Positions 1-8,826 of a stretch of 64,000 nucleotides of DNA are shown one piece after another. The position numbers and the translations under genes were made by a program. Origin of the DNA: CALDOK01 sp964481655. GTDB taxonomy: Bacteria; Myxococcota_A; UBA796; JAFGLY01. Location: the NCBI GenBank assembly GCA_964481655.1, contig CAYZVO010000012.1, positions 9,898-73,897 of the forward strand, in the 5' to 3' direction. The notes beneath the pieces are model-generated. The model had not been told where the DNA came from, ran no database searches, and saw nothing but the letters and a program-made list of their open reading frames with translations. How positions within the stretch are numbered: the first letter of the stretch is position 1; every line of letters starts with the position of its first letter.

Positions 1-2433
1 CAGGGCCTGCAGGGCGGGCCGGGACTCGTTGAGCAGCACCCGGTAGTTGTGGCTGGAGGTCTCCTCGTACAGGCGGCGCGGCGCCGCGAACTCGATGAGC
101 ATGTTGTCGTCGGTGTTCAGCTCCGCCCCCATGGTGAACTCGTCCATGGTGTCCCGCTCCATCTGGAAGTAGGTGAGCAGGTCGTAGGCGTCGTGGACCT
201 CGATGAGCTCGAGCTCGGCGGCCACCAGGGGGCGGGTGCCGATGACGGTCTGCAGCCCGTCGATGTCCAGGATCAGGGGTTCGTTGGAGCCCAGGATGAC
301 CAGGTCGGCGTCCTCGATGGTGGCGAACAGGGCCACGTGGGGGAACACGGTGCTGAAGGTGTGCAGCAGGGCGCGCACCTCTTCGGTGCCCATGCCGTAC
401 ATCTGCACCCACTGGGACCAGATCCCATCGTCGGTCAGCCGGCTCTTGCCCAGCTCGAAGAACTCCCGGGTGAACAGGTTGGACACGCCGGTGAGCCAGG
501 GGTTCGACGGCTCGCTGACCACGATGTCGTAGGTGCCCGGCGGGGTCAGCATCATGTGGTTCCGGGCGTCGTTGATGATGGGCACCACCCGGGGGTCGTC
601 CAGGGGGCGGTGGTTGTGCTCGTCGAAGAAGTGGGAGGCCTCGAAGATGCTGGGCTCGAGCTCCACCAGGTCGATGCGCGCCGACTCGGGGTGCAGGGTC
701 ACCGCGCCCGCGGTGATGCCCGACGCCAGGCCGATGACGCAGGCGTTCTCGACGTCGCGGCCGAAGAAGTAGGGCAGGTGCCCCACCATGACCTGGGTGG
801 GCATGTCGGAGGTGGTGGAGGCGTCGACCTTGCCGTTGTTGGCCAGCCAGATGTTCCCCGTCTTGCGGTTCTGGGCCACGGTGACCACCGAGGACAGGCC
901 CTCGTTGTAGTAGAGCAGCTCGTAGGGCTCCACGGCGTAGCGGAGCACGTGGGCCCGGGTGCGCTCGGCCAGCTCGGTCACGTACTTGAACATGCCGGCG
1001 GTCATCAGCAGGGGCTCCCAGGGCGGGGGCTTGAGGGCGCCCACCACGACCACCAGCAGCCCGACGGCCGCCGCAGCGCCGAAGCGGGGCAGGTGCCGGC
1101 GCCCGGCCACGACCCAGGCGGCCCCCAGCGCCACAGCCGCCCCCAGCACGTTGATGCCGTTGGCGAAGGTGATGGTGCCGACCACGTGCAGGTTGGGCAG
1201 CAGGATCAGGGCGGCGCCCATGGAGCCGACGATGGCCCCGATGGTGTTCACGCCGTAGACCTTGCCCACCGGGCCCGCCAGGCTGCCGGTGTCGGCCACC
1301 AGGGAGCGCACGGCCAGGGTGAAGGCGGCGCCCATCATGATGGCGGGCGGGGTCATCACGGCCATGGACAGGCCCAGCCAGGTGGGCCAGAAGAACCCCT
1401 GCTTGCCCTCGATGAGGTCGAACAGCTCGACGTACATGAACGGCAGCTGCTCGAAGCCGTACATCATGGCCCAGGTGGTGACGGCCACCAGCAGCTGGGT
1501 GGCCGCCAGGCCGCAGAGCACCCCGACCCGGCCGAAGCCACGCAGCAGGGTGTCGGCCAGCTTGCCCCCGGCCCAGCCCCCCGCGGCGATGCCGGTGAGG
1601 AAGGCCAGCAGCATGGTGGAGAAGGCGTAGGTGCTGGCCCCCAGGGTCAGGGTCATCAGCCGGAACCAGGCCAGCTCGTAGATCAGGGATGCGCAGCCGG
1701 CCAACCCCACGACCACCAGCAGGGCCTTGTCCGGCGCGGGCGGGGGCTCGCTGTCGGAGGCCTCGACGGTGGGCGGCACGTCGCCGTCGGCCTGCCGGGA
1801 CAACGCGATGGAGGCGATGAGCAGCCCCACGTTGGTCGCGGCGGCCAGGGCGGTGGTGGTGGCCAGCCCGAAGGCCGGCAACAGCACGAAGCCGGCCAGG
1901 AAGGTGCCGGCCACAGCGCCGAAGGTGTTCACGCCGTACAGCAGGCCCACGCGACTGCCGGCGGTGTCCATCCGCGTGGTCACGAAGCGCGCCAGCAGGG
2001 GCAGCGTGGCCCCCATGCAGGTGGTGGGGATGAGGATGAGGGTGCCCACCAGCAGGGTCTGGAAGAGTGAGAAGACCCAGGGCGTGGGCTCGAACGCCGA
2101 CCAGAAGCCCAGGTAGATGGGGGTGACCAGGGACAGCAGGACCGGGAAGATCAGCACGTAGGCGCCGATGATGCCCTCGAGCACGCCGTACACCAGCAGG
2201 GGCTTGGCCACCCGGTCGGCGTAGCGGGCGCCGATCAGGCCCCCCAGGGAGAGACCACCCATGAACGCCGCCAGCACGGTGGCGATGGCCACCTGGCTGG
2301 TGCCGAAGACCAGGTGCAGCTCCCGGCTCCAGATGGTCTGGTAGACCAGCGAGGTGGCGCCGGAGAGGAAGAACAGCGGGACGAGCAGCTTGAGCGCCGC
2401 CTCGCGCCGGACGAGGGAGAGATCAGTGTCCAT
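1..2433 (-). CDS. Fused MFS-like membrane / spermidine synthase-like protein (3' end outside window)
   Basis: Reading starts at the ATG at 2433 (MDTDLSLVRREAALK) and stays open to base 1, giving 811 codons without a stop, so the C-terminus lies outside. Roughly the first 480 residues are hydrophobic segments of the type seen in fused spermidine synthase proteins, beginning FFLSGATSLVYQTIWSRE. From about residue 500 comes a Rossmann-type aminopropyltransferase-like domain: YYNEG, a glycine motif GLASGIT near 565, VELEP, DARNHM and SEPSNPWLTG. The family is assumed to bind decarboxylated S-adenosylmethionine or a related substrate at the membrane; true polyamine synthesis is unproven. The glycine motif departs from the usual GxGxG. 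It lies 76 bp after the hemerythrin gene on the same strand and may be the last gene of that unit. Confidence 0.9.
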   Translation of the reverse strand, partial: MDTDLSLVRREAALKLLVPLFFLSGATSLVYQTIWSRELHLVFGTSQVAIATVLAAFMGGLSLGGLIGARYADRVAKPLLVYGVLEGIIGAYVLIFPVLLSLVTPIYLGFWSAFEPTPWVFSLFQTLLVGTLILIPTTCMGATLPLLARFVTTRMDTAGSRVGLLYGVNTFGAVAGTFLAGFVLLPAFGLATTTALAAATNVGLLIASIALSRQADGDVPPTVEASDSEPPPAPDKALLVVVGLAGCASLIYELAWFRLMTLTLGASTYAFSTMLLAFLTGIAAGGWAGGKLADTLLRGFGRVGVLCGLAATQLLVAVTTWAMMYGFEQLPFMYVELFDLIEGKQGFFWPTWLGLSMAVMTPPAIMMGAAFTLAVRSLVADTGSLAGPVGKVYGVNTIGAIVGSMGAALILLPNLHVVGTITFANGINVLGAAVALGAAWVVAGRRHLPRFGAAAAVGLLVVVVGALKPPPWEPLLMTAGMFKYVTELAERTRAHVLRYAVEPYELLYYNEGLSSVVTVAQNRKTGNIWLANNGKVDASTTSDMPTQVMVGHLPYFFGRDVENACVIGLASGITAGAVTLHPESARIDLVELEPSIFEASHFFDEHNHRPLDDPRVVPIINDARNHMMLTPPGTYDIVVSEPSNPWLTGVSNLFTREFFELGKSRLTDDGIWSQWVQMYGMGTEEVRALLHTFSTVFPHVALFATIEDADLVILGSNEPLILDIDGLQTVIGTRPLVAAELELIEVHDAYDLLTYFQMERDTMDEFTMGAELNTDDNMLIEFAAPRRLYEETSSHNYRVLLNESRPALQAL

Positions 2434-2509
2434 GGAGCCGTCGAAGCAGGGGATGCCGCTGTCTATCCGCGGGGGGGCCTATCGTCCGCTCCCGAGCCGC
2501 TGCGGTTCC

Positions 2510-3016
2510 CTACACCCTGAACAAGCCGGGCTCGACGACGCGTACCCGCTCGTGGTCCAGGCCCAGCTGCTGCATGGCTTCCTGCGAGACGGGCTGGATC
2601 TCGCGGGTCACCTGGCGCTGGCGCATCCACTCGGCGACCTCGCTGTCCGAGAAGCGGATGTGCCCGACGAACCAGTCGTAAAGCAGGTAGTGGAGCTTCA
2701 GCGCGAGGGGGCGGCTGGGACCATCCACCAGGGCGCGCTCGGACAGCTCGCGGATCTCGCGGCGGAAGTGGGTGTGCTGCCAGCGGTGGGCCTCGGCCCG
2801 GGGAAAGCCCAGCTGCTCCATGGCTTGTTCTTCGGTGGCGAAGTGAAAGCTGACATAGGCGTCCAGGTACTTCAGGCCGTTGCAGAGCTCGTCGGGCGAC
2901 AGCTCGCCGTCATCGGGGAAGAGCAGGGCGTTGCCCCAGGCGAACAGCTGGCGATGCTGCTCGTCCACGGCCTCGAGCCCGGTCATCAGATCATCGGACA
3001 GCACCAGGCGCTGCAT
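2510..3016 (-). CDS. Bacteriohemerythrin
   Basis: This 168-aa protein has the complete di-iron ligand set of hemerythrins in the right order and spacing: His21, His58, Glu62, His77, His81, His119 and Asp124 (motifs DEQHR, HFATEE, HRWQH and HIRFSD). The fold is a soluble four-helix bundle that binds O2 reversibly. In bacteria such proteins carry or sense oxygen or take part in redox and NO responses. There is no signal peptide, and about 30 residues follow the bundle. A GGAG lies just upstream of the ATG. It starts 24 bp after the second small prepilin gene and is probably cotranscribed with it, which would link oxygen sensing to a surface appendage; that link is inference. Confidence 0.92.
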   Translation of the reverse strand: MQRLVLSDDLMTGLEAVDEQHRQLFAWGNALLFPDDGELSPDELCNGLKYLDAYVSFHFATEEQAMEQLGFPRAEAHRWQHTHFRREIRELSERALVDGPSRPLALKLHYLLYDWFVGHIRFSDSEVAEWMRQRQVTREIQPVSQEAMQQLGLDHERVRVVEPGLFRV

Positions 3017-3040
3017 GGAGTCTCCGGAGCGAATCAGAGG

Positions 3041-3211
3041 TCAGTTGGCGATGGACGCGTCGGTGTAGACGGTCTCGGCCTTCTCGCCCAGCTCGGCCAG
3101 GGGCCTCGAGATGTCGGCGAAGAGCCAGTGCACGACGGTGAGCGTCGCGAGGCTGATCACGGCGATGACGAGCATGTACTCGGTGGTGGACTGTCCGCGT
3201 CGTTTCATCAT
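3041..3211 (-). CDS. Small Flp/type IV-like prepilin B (56 aa)
   Basis: The short frame encodes MMKRRGQSTTEYMLVIAV followed by a single hydrophobic helix and a polar tail. A prepilin peptidase site can be placed between Gly6 and Gln7, giving Glu at +5 and Tyr at +6 of the mature protein. The Glu-Tyr pair is typical of Flp/TadE-class pilins. A GGAGG precedes the start. Its ATG overlaps the stop of the upstream prepilin gene as ATGA, which implies translational coupling. The mature protein would be about 50 residues, in the Flp size range. No assembly (tad) genes are visible nearby. A TadE-like minor pilin is an alternative reading. Confidence 0.72.
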   Translation of the reverse strand: MMKRRGQSTTEYMLVIAVISLATLTVVHWLFADISRPLAELGEKAETVYTDASIAN

Positions 3212-3408
3212 TGGCCACCTCCGACGTAGCCGTCACGGGTCATGCCCTGCACGTCCGTGGACATGGAGCGCAGACCCTGGCCGAGGCCGGGCACCAGCAG
3301 CTGGGAGACTGACCAGAGGGCGATGACCATGACGCTCACCAGGAGCATGTACTCCACGGTGGACTGCGCTGCGCGGGAGCGCCAGGCGTAGGCGAGCTTC
3401 GGGCGCAT
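3208..3408 (-). CDS. Small Flp/type IV-like prepilin A (66 aa)
   Basis: The frame encodes MRPKLAYAWRSRAAQSTVEY, a hydrophobic helix (MLLVSVMVIALWSV) and a short Gly/Ser-rich tail. Cleavage between Ala14 and Gln15 puts Glu at +5 and Tyr at +6, the same QSTxEYM core as its downstream partner. GGAGG lies 4 bp upstream of the ATG at 3408. The gene is the first of a minus-strand unit: prepilin A, prepilin B, hemerythrin and possibly the fused MFS/synthase. The two prepilins share only this N-terminal core, so they may be paired major and minor subunits rather than a recent duplication. Confidence 0.72.
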   Translation of the reverse strand: MRPKLAYAWRSRAAQSTVEYMLLVSVMVIALWSVSQLLVPGLGQGLRSMSTDVQGMTRDGYVGGGQ

Positions 3409-3501
3409 GGACCCTCCAACGGTTCCGGCATAAGGAGAATACGCCACCATCCGCCTGTTGTCACCCCCGCAGCTCCCCACGCCCCGAGGCACGCCTCCCC
3501 C

Positions 3502-5511
3502 ATGTTTCCCCACCAGAAGCTCGACTGGCTCCTCGGACGGCTGGAGGCCGATGTCCGGGACAAAGCCGACGACCCGGCCGTCCGCCTGGAGTACGCGCGC
3601 GCCCTGATCTCGAAGGGGCTGTTCCACGGCGGCGGAGAGCAGTTCTGCTCCCTGGCCCTGCGCCAGGTCCAGCGCGTGCTCAAGGAAGACGCCCTCAACG
3701 GCGAAGGCCTGATCCTCGCCGGCCTCGCGCTCATCGGCATGAACCGTCCCGAAGGCGCCCGCTCCTACCTCGACGAAGCCTTCAAGCGCGTGCCGGAGCG
3801 CCCGGATCTGCACCTCGCCCTGGGTGTGCTGCACCGCTTCGACGGCGATCGCCACCGCGCCATCGGCCACCTCGAGCAGGCCTGCCGCCTGGCCCCCGAC
3901 TCCTGGGAGGCCCACTTCCACCTGGGCCGCACGCTCTTCGAGCGCGCCCGCGAGATCGGCAACCCCCAGCGGCTGCTCGAGCGCGCCCAGTTCCACCTGG
4001 TCAAGGCCCTCGAGGGCAGCATGAACCGCGACCTCGAGGCCGTGGCCGTGCGCGACCTGGGCAACACCTGCCTGCTCACCGGCCGCTTCCGCGAGGCCGA
4101 GAAGCTCTTCAACCGGCTGCGCGAGCACCCCCGGATGCGCGCCAAGGCCCGCTTCCACCTGGGCTGCGTGGCCTACGGGCTGGGCAAGTACAAGAACGCC
4201 ATCCACCACCTGCGGACCTACCTCACCGACAACGCCAACGACGCCCGCGCCCACGCCACCATGGCCCAGGCCTACCTCCAGCTCGGTGAGCTGGCCCGCG
4301 CGCGAGAGGCCTGCAACAAGGCCCTGCTGCTCGACCCGGACAACCTCGAGGCCCGCTACACCCTCGGCTGCACCGTCCTCGAAGAAGGCGACCCCCAGGA
4401 AGCCATGCGCATCTTCCGGGTCAACCTGCGCGAGTCGCCGGACCACCTCGCCTCCTACCTCGAGCTGGTCCGCACCCGGCGCCGCGGCGGCGACGTGCGC
4501 TGGCTGTCCCAGGCCCTGCACTCCGAGGTCGGCGACTTCGACCGGCTCAGCCGCGACGAAGGCAGCGCGGATCCCCGCGAGGCCACCCGCGAGCGCATCG
4601 CCGTGCTGCTCGACGAGCTGCGCTCGGTGGGCCCCAGCTCCGTGGGCACCATCCTGGGCGCGGTGGGCCGCACCCGCACCGAAGCCATCCGCTTCCAGCT
4701 GTTCGAGTCCGCCGTGGGTCTGGCCGCCAGCCAGGCCGCCGACGACGTCGCCCTCAAGCTGCGAGATCCCGGCCGCCACTTCGGCGGCGAGCTGGGCCGC
4801 CAGGCCCACACCACCGCCATGCTGCTGCCCGAGCCGGTGCTCACCCGCGGCCTGGCCATCGGCGAAGAAGACCTCAAGCGCGAAGCCGTGAACCGCCACG
4901 GTCCCGCCATCGACGTCGCCCGCCACCGCCAGAACGTCGAGCGCACCCGCCAGGAAGCCCGCGCGTACCAGGCCCTGCTGCTGCTGGCCATCGCCCGCCG
5001 CCGCTCCCGCGCCGGCCGTCACCTGCTGCAGCGCTGGGCCGAGACCGCCGATCCCGAGATGGCCACCGTGGCCCGCATCGGGCTGGCGGCCTTCGGCGAC
5101 CCCGCCGCGGTCATCGCCCTGCGGGAAGCCGCCACCAAGGCCGGCGTGGCCGCCCAGGCGGAGCAAGCCCTGGGCCGGCTGGCCCCCCGACGCGACAGCG
5201 CCGCACCCCGCACCGTGGCCAGCGACGAAGCAGCCCACTGCACCGCCTGCGGCCGCACCGCCACCGACGCCCACCACCTCATGGCCGGCGGCAAGGCCGT
5301 GGTCTGCGATCAGTGCGTGGTGTCCATCGGGCGCAACCGGGCCAGCCTGCGAGCGCCGGACGACGCCCGCTGCTCGGTCTGCCAGCGCGGGGCCTTCGAG
5401 GCCCGCGGCCTGTACCAGTACAACGGTGTCGAGATCTGCAACCACTGCCTCGAGCTGTCCCTGGGCCTGCTCGAGCGCGAAGAGGTGGACCGCTTCCTGG
5501 CCGCTTGGTAG
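3502..5511 (+). CDS. TPR-repeat protein with two C-terminal ClpX-type C4 zinc fingers
   Basis: This 669-aa soluble protein is mostly tetratricopeptide repeats (for example LHLALGVLHRFDGDRHRAI and ARYTLGCTVLEEGDPQEAM), a helical scaffold for protein-protein contacts. After a helical middle region, the last 90 residues hold two zinc-finger units: Cys580, Cys583, Cys602, Cys605 and Cys624, Cys627, Cys646, Cys649. Each has the CxxC-(18)-CxxC spacing and the V(V/E)(I/V)C(D/N)xC ending of the ClpX N-terminal zinc-binding domain, which binds adaptors and substrates. No AAA+ domain follows. It may recruit clients or dock to a Clp-like machine; that is inference. A hydrolase and a methyltransferase follow closely. 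Confidence 0.85.
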   Translation: MFPHQKLDWLLGRLEADVRDKADDPAVRLEYARALISKGLFHGGGEQFCSLALRQVQRVLKEDALNGEGLILAGLALIGMNRPEGARSYLDEAFKRVPERPDLHLALGVLHRFDGDRHRAIGHLEQACRLAPDSWEAHFHLGRTLFERAREIGNPQRLLERAQFHLVKALEGSMNRDLEAVAVRDLGNTCLLTGRFREAEKLFNRLREHPRMRAKARFHLGCVAYGLGKYKNAIHHLRTYLTDNANDARAHATMAQAYLQLGELARAREACNKALLLDPDNLEARYTLGCTVLEEGDPQEAMRIFRVNLRESPDHLASYLELVRTRRRGGDVRWLSQALHSEVGDFDRLSRDEGSADPREATRERIAVLLDELRSVGPSSVGTILGAVGRTRTEAIRFQLFESAVGLAASQAADDVALKLRDPGRHFGGELGRQAHTTAMLLPEPVLTRGLAIGEEDLKREAVNRHGPAIDVARHRQNVERTRQEARAYQALLLLAIARRRSRAGRHLLQRWAETADPEMATVARIGLAAFGDPAAVIALREAATKAGVAAQAEQALGRLAPRRDSAAPRTVASDEAAHCTACGRTATDAHHLMAGGKAVVCDQCVVSIGRNRASLRAPDDARCSVCQRGAFEARGLYQYNGVEICNHCLELSLGLLEREEVDRFLAAW

Positions 5512-5547
5512 GGGTCCCCTCCCCTCCCTGCCGCACGCGAGCCCCCC

Positions 5548-6225
5548 ATGCAGATCCAGACCCTCGCCGTGGGCCAGTTCCAGGCCAACTGCTTCCTGAT
5601 CACCTGCCCCGACACCGGCGCCTCCGCGGTGTTCGACGTGGGCGAAGACGGCTCCCTGCTGCGGCGCCTGCAAGGCCTGAGCCCCGTGCCCCGGCTCGAG
5701 GCCATCCTGCTGACCCACGCCCACATCGACCACGCCGGTGGGCTGCTGGAGCTGCAGCAGGGCATGGACGCCACCACCTGGATCGGGGCCGCCGAGCGCC
5801 CCCTGTTCGAGACCCTGCCCCAGCAGGGCAACTGGTTCGGGATGCCCCAGCTCAATCGCCCCTGCGGCCGCATCGACCACTGGGCCGTCGACGGCGACGT
5901 CGTGAAGGTCGGCGAGCTCGCGTTCACCGTGCTCGAGGCCCCGGGACACTCGCCGGGCCAGATCTGCTACCACGGCCACGGCCACGTCTTCGTGGGCGAC
6001 ACCCTCTTCGCCGGCAGCATCGGCCGCACCGATCTGCCCCTGGGCGACGGCGCCACCATGAACCGCAGCCTCGCCAAGCTGCTCGAGCTGCCGGGGGAGA
6101 CCGTGGTCCACTGCGGCCACGGCCCGGACACCACCCTGCAAGCCGAGCTCGAGGCCAACCCCTACCTGGGCCATGTGCGCCGGGCCCGGGGCCTGCCGGA
6201 ACCCCAGCGTCGCTTCTGGTTCTAG
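5548..6225 (+). CDS. Metallo-beta-lactamase-fold hydrolase (glyoxalase II-like)
   Basis: The 225-aa protein carries the two-metal site of the family: THAHIDH (His57, His59, Asp61, His62), His134 in GHSPGQ, Asp151 in GDTLF and His191 in HCGHGP. The segment FAGSIGRTDLP is typical of the hydroxyacylglutathione hydrolase/YcbL branch, which cleaves thioesters. The C-terminal substrate-binding helices of true GloB are missing, so the substrate may not be a glutathione thioester. It is cytoplasmic, with no signal peptide. It begins 36 bp after the TPR/zinc-finger gene and ends 4 bp before the methyltransferase gene, so the three are probably one unit. Confidence 0.9.
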   Translation: MQIQTLAVGQFQANCFLITCPDTGASAVFDVGEDGSLLRRLQGLSPVPRLEAILLTHAHIDHAGGLLELQQGMDATTWIGAAERPLFETLPQQGNWFGMPQLNRPCGRIDHWAVDGDVVKVGELAFTVLEAPGHSPGQICYHGHGHVFVGDTLFAGSIGRTDLPLGDGATMNRSLAKLLELPGETVVHCGHGPDTTLQAELEANPYLGHVRRARGLPEPQRRFWF

Positions 6226-6229
6226 CGCC

Positions 6230-7213
6230 ATGACCACCGCCCTCACCGTCCGTGAGTACGAGCCGCTGCCCTGCGTCGTCTGCGGCGCCGAGAAGGCCAC
6301 CAAGCGCTACCAGGTCCGGGACCTCATCCTGACCCGGCACGACCTGTGGTGGTTCGCCACCTGCGACAGCTGTGGCCACGGCTTCCTCAGCCCCCACCCC
6401 GGAGACGATGAGCTGGGTGAGCTGTACCGCGGCCTGTGGAGCCCAGAGGGCCTGCAGCTGGCCAACAACGTGGGCAACTCGGGCTTCGAGAAGGGCCTGA
6501 CGGCCCACCGCCTCGAGGGCCTGCGGGTCGTGCTGGGCGACCACCCTGTGCGCCGGCTGCTGGACGTGGGCTGCGGCCTGGGCTTCTACCTGCGCGCCAT
6601 GCACGAGGCCTGGCCCGACGCGAAGGCCCAGGGGGTCGAGCTCGTGGACGCCGCCGCCAGCCGGGCGGAGCGCCCCGGCGTCGAGGTCCTCCGCCAGCCC
6701 TGGGAGAGCGTGGAGCTCCCCGCGGGTGAGTTCGACATCGTGACCCTGATCCACTTCCTGGAACACCAGACCGATCCCGGCGCCGACATCGAGCGGGCCG
6801 CCGCCCTGCTGACCCCCGGGGGCGCCCTGGTGGTCGAGGTGCCCCGGCTGGATGGCTGGGCCCGACGCCTGTTCGGGCGCTGGTACTGGCCCCACCTGCC
6901 CCCGCAGCACCTGCAGGTCTTCTCCACCGCCGGCCTCACCAAGCTGCTCGAGGACCGCGGCCTCGAGGTGGGCTTCACCCGCGCCCGCAAGGGCTACCCC
7001 CTGCAGGCCTGCACGACCCTGGTGCTCTTCGCCCGCTACACCTTCGGCTCGAAGAGCCCCCACGCGAGCAACTGGGTGGTGCGCCTGCCCCTGATGCTGC
7101 TGGGCCTGTCCGTCCTGCCGAGCTTCTTCCTGTGGGACCTGCTGGTGGCCCCCATCCTCAACCGGCTCGGGATGGGCGACATCCTGCTGCTGGTCGCGCG
7201 CAAGCGCGCATAG
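6230..7213 (+). CDS. SAM-dependent methyltransferase with N-terminal zinc ribbon and C-terminal membrane segment
   Basis: I chose the ATG at 6230 (MTTALTVREYEPL, 327 aa) because it follows the previous stop by 4 bp and precedes a conserved CxxC. Cys15/Cys18 and Cys45/Cys48 form a zinc-ribbon like those at the front of many class I methyltransferases acting on sugars or small molecules. The SAM motif is LLDVGCGLG (110-118), with HFLEH further on. The last 50 residues include a hydrophobic stretch (LPLMLLGLSVLPSFFLWDLL) that may anchor it to the membrane. The substrate is unknown; envelope glycans or lipids are likely given the anchor. The upstream neighbours are a hydrolase and a TPR protein. 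Confidence 0.87.
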   Translation: MTTALTVREYEPLPCVVCGAEKATKRYQVRDLILTRHDLWWFATCDSCGHGFLSPHPGDDELGELYRGLWSPEGLQLANNVGNSGFEKGLTAHRLEGLRVVLGDHPVRRLLDVGCGLGFYLRAMHEAWPDAKAQGVELVDAAASRAERPGVEVLRQPWESVELPAGEFDIVTLIHFLEHQTDPGADIERAAALLTPGGALVVEVPRLDGWARRLFGRWYWPHLPPQHLQVFSTAGLTKLLEDRGLEVGFTRARKGYPLQACTTLVLFARYTFGSKSPHASNWVVRLPLMLLGLSVLPSFFLWDLLVAPILNRLGMGDILLLVARKRA

Positions 7214-7216
7214 CCG

Positions 7217-7231
7217 TCAGCTGTCAGCTGA
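7217..7231. terminator. Palindrome between convergent genes
   Basis: TCAGCTG-T-CAGCTGA is a perfect 7-bp inverted repeat with a one-base centre. It lies between the stop of the methyltransferase gene (7213) and the stop of the HDOD/GGDEF gene (7240). It could end transcription in both directions, but there is no clear T-tract and the loop is too small for a classical hairpin, so this is a weak call. Confidence 0.3.
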
Positions 7232-7239
7232 ACGCTCCC

Positions 7240-8826
7240 CTAGTAGTCCCAGTCGTAGCTGTCTTCTTCGTCGTCGGCGCCGGCGTCGTCCACGTCGGAC
7301 CAGCTGACCGAGTTGCGGCCCTTTTCCTTGGACTCGTACAGGGCCAGGTCGGCGGCCTTGACGATCTGCTCGGCGATCTCGTTGGCGGTCGTGTCCGAGT
7401 CCACCCGGCCCGCCCAGGTGGTCCCGCCGAAGGAGCAGGAGACCGGCACGTGGGCGTCGCCGATGGTGAGGTCCAGCTTGGCGATCGCCTTGCGGACCCG
7501 CTCGGCGGTCCTGAGCCCGATGGGCCCCGGGGTCTCGGGCATCAGCAGGTACATCTCATCGCCGCCCACCCGGGCCTTGATGTCCGTGGCCCGCAGCTCC
7601 TTCTGGAGCACCGAGGCGATGGCCGAGAGGACCACGTCTCCGAAGGGGTGGCCGTAGGTGTCGTTGACGGTCTTGAACTTGTCGATGTCCAGACAGACCA
7701 CCGACAGGGGGCGCCCGGTGCGGCTGTGGCGATGGATCTCGCGCAGGAAGCCGTCCTCGAAGTGGCGGCGGTTGGACAGCCCGGTGAGCGGGTCGTAGTA
7801 GGCCAGCTGCTCGAGGCGGGCGTTGGCCAGCTCGAGGGCGTGGAAGAGCGACTCCTTCTCTTCGAGGGCGGCCTGGAGCTTGAGGGTGAGCTCCTGGTAG
7901 GAGAGGTGCTCTTCGACCAGCTGCTTGTTGGCTTGTTCGAGGATGCCTTGGAAGCTGGCCTGCTCCCCGACCCCCAGGCCCAGGGTGGCGCTGACGGCCT
8001 CGACCTGCTCCGGCACCGAGGAGAGCAGATCCTCGATCTGGGTGGTGCTCAGGGAGAACGGTGCTTCGCTCAAGATCCTGTGGCAGGTCTCGAGGCTGCT
8101 GCGCTTGTCGCGGGCGGTGAAGACCGAGCCGAGGACTTCGGCCCCGTGGGCGACCTGGCACATCTTGACCGAGGCCTCGGACAGACCGGCGGGGGGCTCG
8201 TCGTGATGGTTGGCGATGGCGACGCCGATCTCTTCGGGCAGGCCCCAGTTGCGAGCCAGCATCCAGCCCACGTGGGTGTGGGAGGTGCCGAAGTTTTCGT
8301 GCTCCACGCGGGGGCGGTGCTCCATGGAGGTGGCGCGGATGATGGGCCAGGACGAGACCTTGCCGGGCATCACGTGCAGCATCACCAGGATGCCGAACTC
8401 CTGGAGCAGGCCCAGGGTGAAGGCTTCTTCTTGATCGATGCCCAGCAACCCGGCGAAGTGGCGGGCGCCGACGGCGCGGCGCAGGGCGTCCTCCCAGAAG
8501 TCGGTGACGTCGAAGCCCTTCATGCTCTCGGCGCGGGTGGCGTCGCGCACCGCGAAGCACAGGGCGATGTTGCGCAGGGCCCGGTTGCCCAGCACGGCCA
8601 CCGCCTGGTTCGCCGAGCGCACCTTGCGCTCGAGCCCGAAGAAGGCGGAGTTCACGGTGCGGAGGACCTCGACCGTGAGCCGCGGATCCTGGTTGACGAT
8701 GCTGGAGAGCTGGGTGGCTCCCACTTCCTGGTCTCGGCAAGCCTTGACGATGCCCAAGGCAGCCTGCGGCGGTGCCGGCAGGTCGGACGGCTTGATCTTG
8801 CCAGCAAAGTGTTGCTGGGAGGACAT
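7240..8826 (-). CDS. HDOD-GGDEF protein, probable diguanylate cyclase
   Basis: The start at 8826 (MSSQQHFAGKIKPSDLP, 528 aa) has GGGAG upstream; the longer open frame before it lacks a ribosome site. Residues about 12-215 form an HDOD domain (an HD-like signalling fold), with LLQEFGILVML and NHHDE segments. A coiled coil (about 295-340) leads to a GGDEF domain (about 341-508) with DPLTGLSNRR, DIDKFKTVND and the active loop GGDEM (421-425). An RxxD inhibitory site (RATD, 412-415) sits exactly five residues before it, so product feedback is likely. Met in place of Phe in GGDEF is unusual. The tail is very acidic. It probably makes c-di-GMP in the cytoplasm in response to a signal on HDOD. The 224 bp upstream hold no other gene. 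Confidence 0.92.
   Translation of the reverse strand: MSSQQHFAGKIKPSDLPAPPQAALGIVKACRDQEVGATQLSSIVNQDPRLTVEVLRTVNSAFFGLERKVRSANQAVAVLGNRALRNIALCFAVRDATRAESMKGFDVTDFWEDALRRAVGARHFAGLLGIDQEEAFTLGLLQEFGILVMLHVMPGKVSSWPIIRATSMEHRPRVEHENFGTSHTHVGWMLARNWGLPEEIGVAIANHHDEPPAGLSEASVKMCQVAHGAEVLGSVFTARDKRSSLETCHRILSEAPFSLSTTQIEDLLSSVPEQVEAVSATLGLGVGEQASFQGILEQANKQLVEEHLSYQELTLKLQAALEEKESLFHALELANARLEQLAYYDPLTGLSNRRHFEDGFLREIHRHSRTGRPLSVVCLDIDKFKTVNDTYGHPFGDVVLSAIASVLQKELRATDIKARVGGDEMYLLMPETPGPIGLRTAERVRKAIAKLDLTIGDAHVPVSCSFGGTTWAGRVDSDTTANEIAEQIVKAADLALYESKEKGRNSVSWSDVDDAGADDEEDSYDWDY

Noticed and set aside
49..2070. Long open frame on the plus strand opposite the fused MFS/synthase gene
   Set aside because: His/Gly/Gln-rich translation without domains; the minus strand encodes a clear membrane/aminopropyltransferase protein. 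It is a product of GC-rich codon bias.
3208..6303. 1031-codon open frame on the minus strand
   Set aside because: Only its last 66 codons (from 3408) are a gene, the first prepilin. The rest is the mirror of the TPR and hydrolase genes, with Gly/Ala/Val/His bias.
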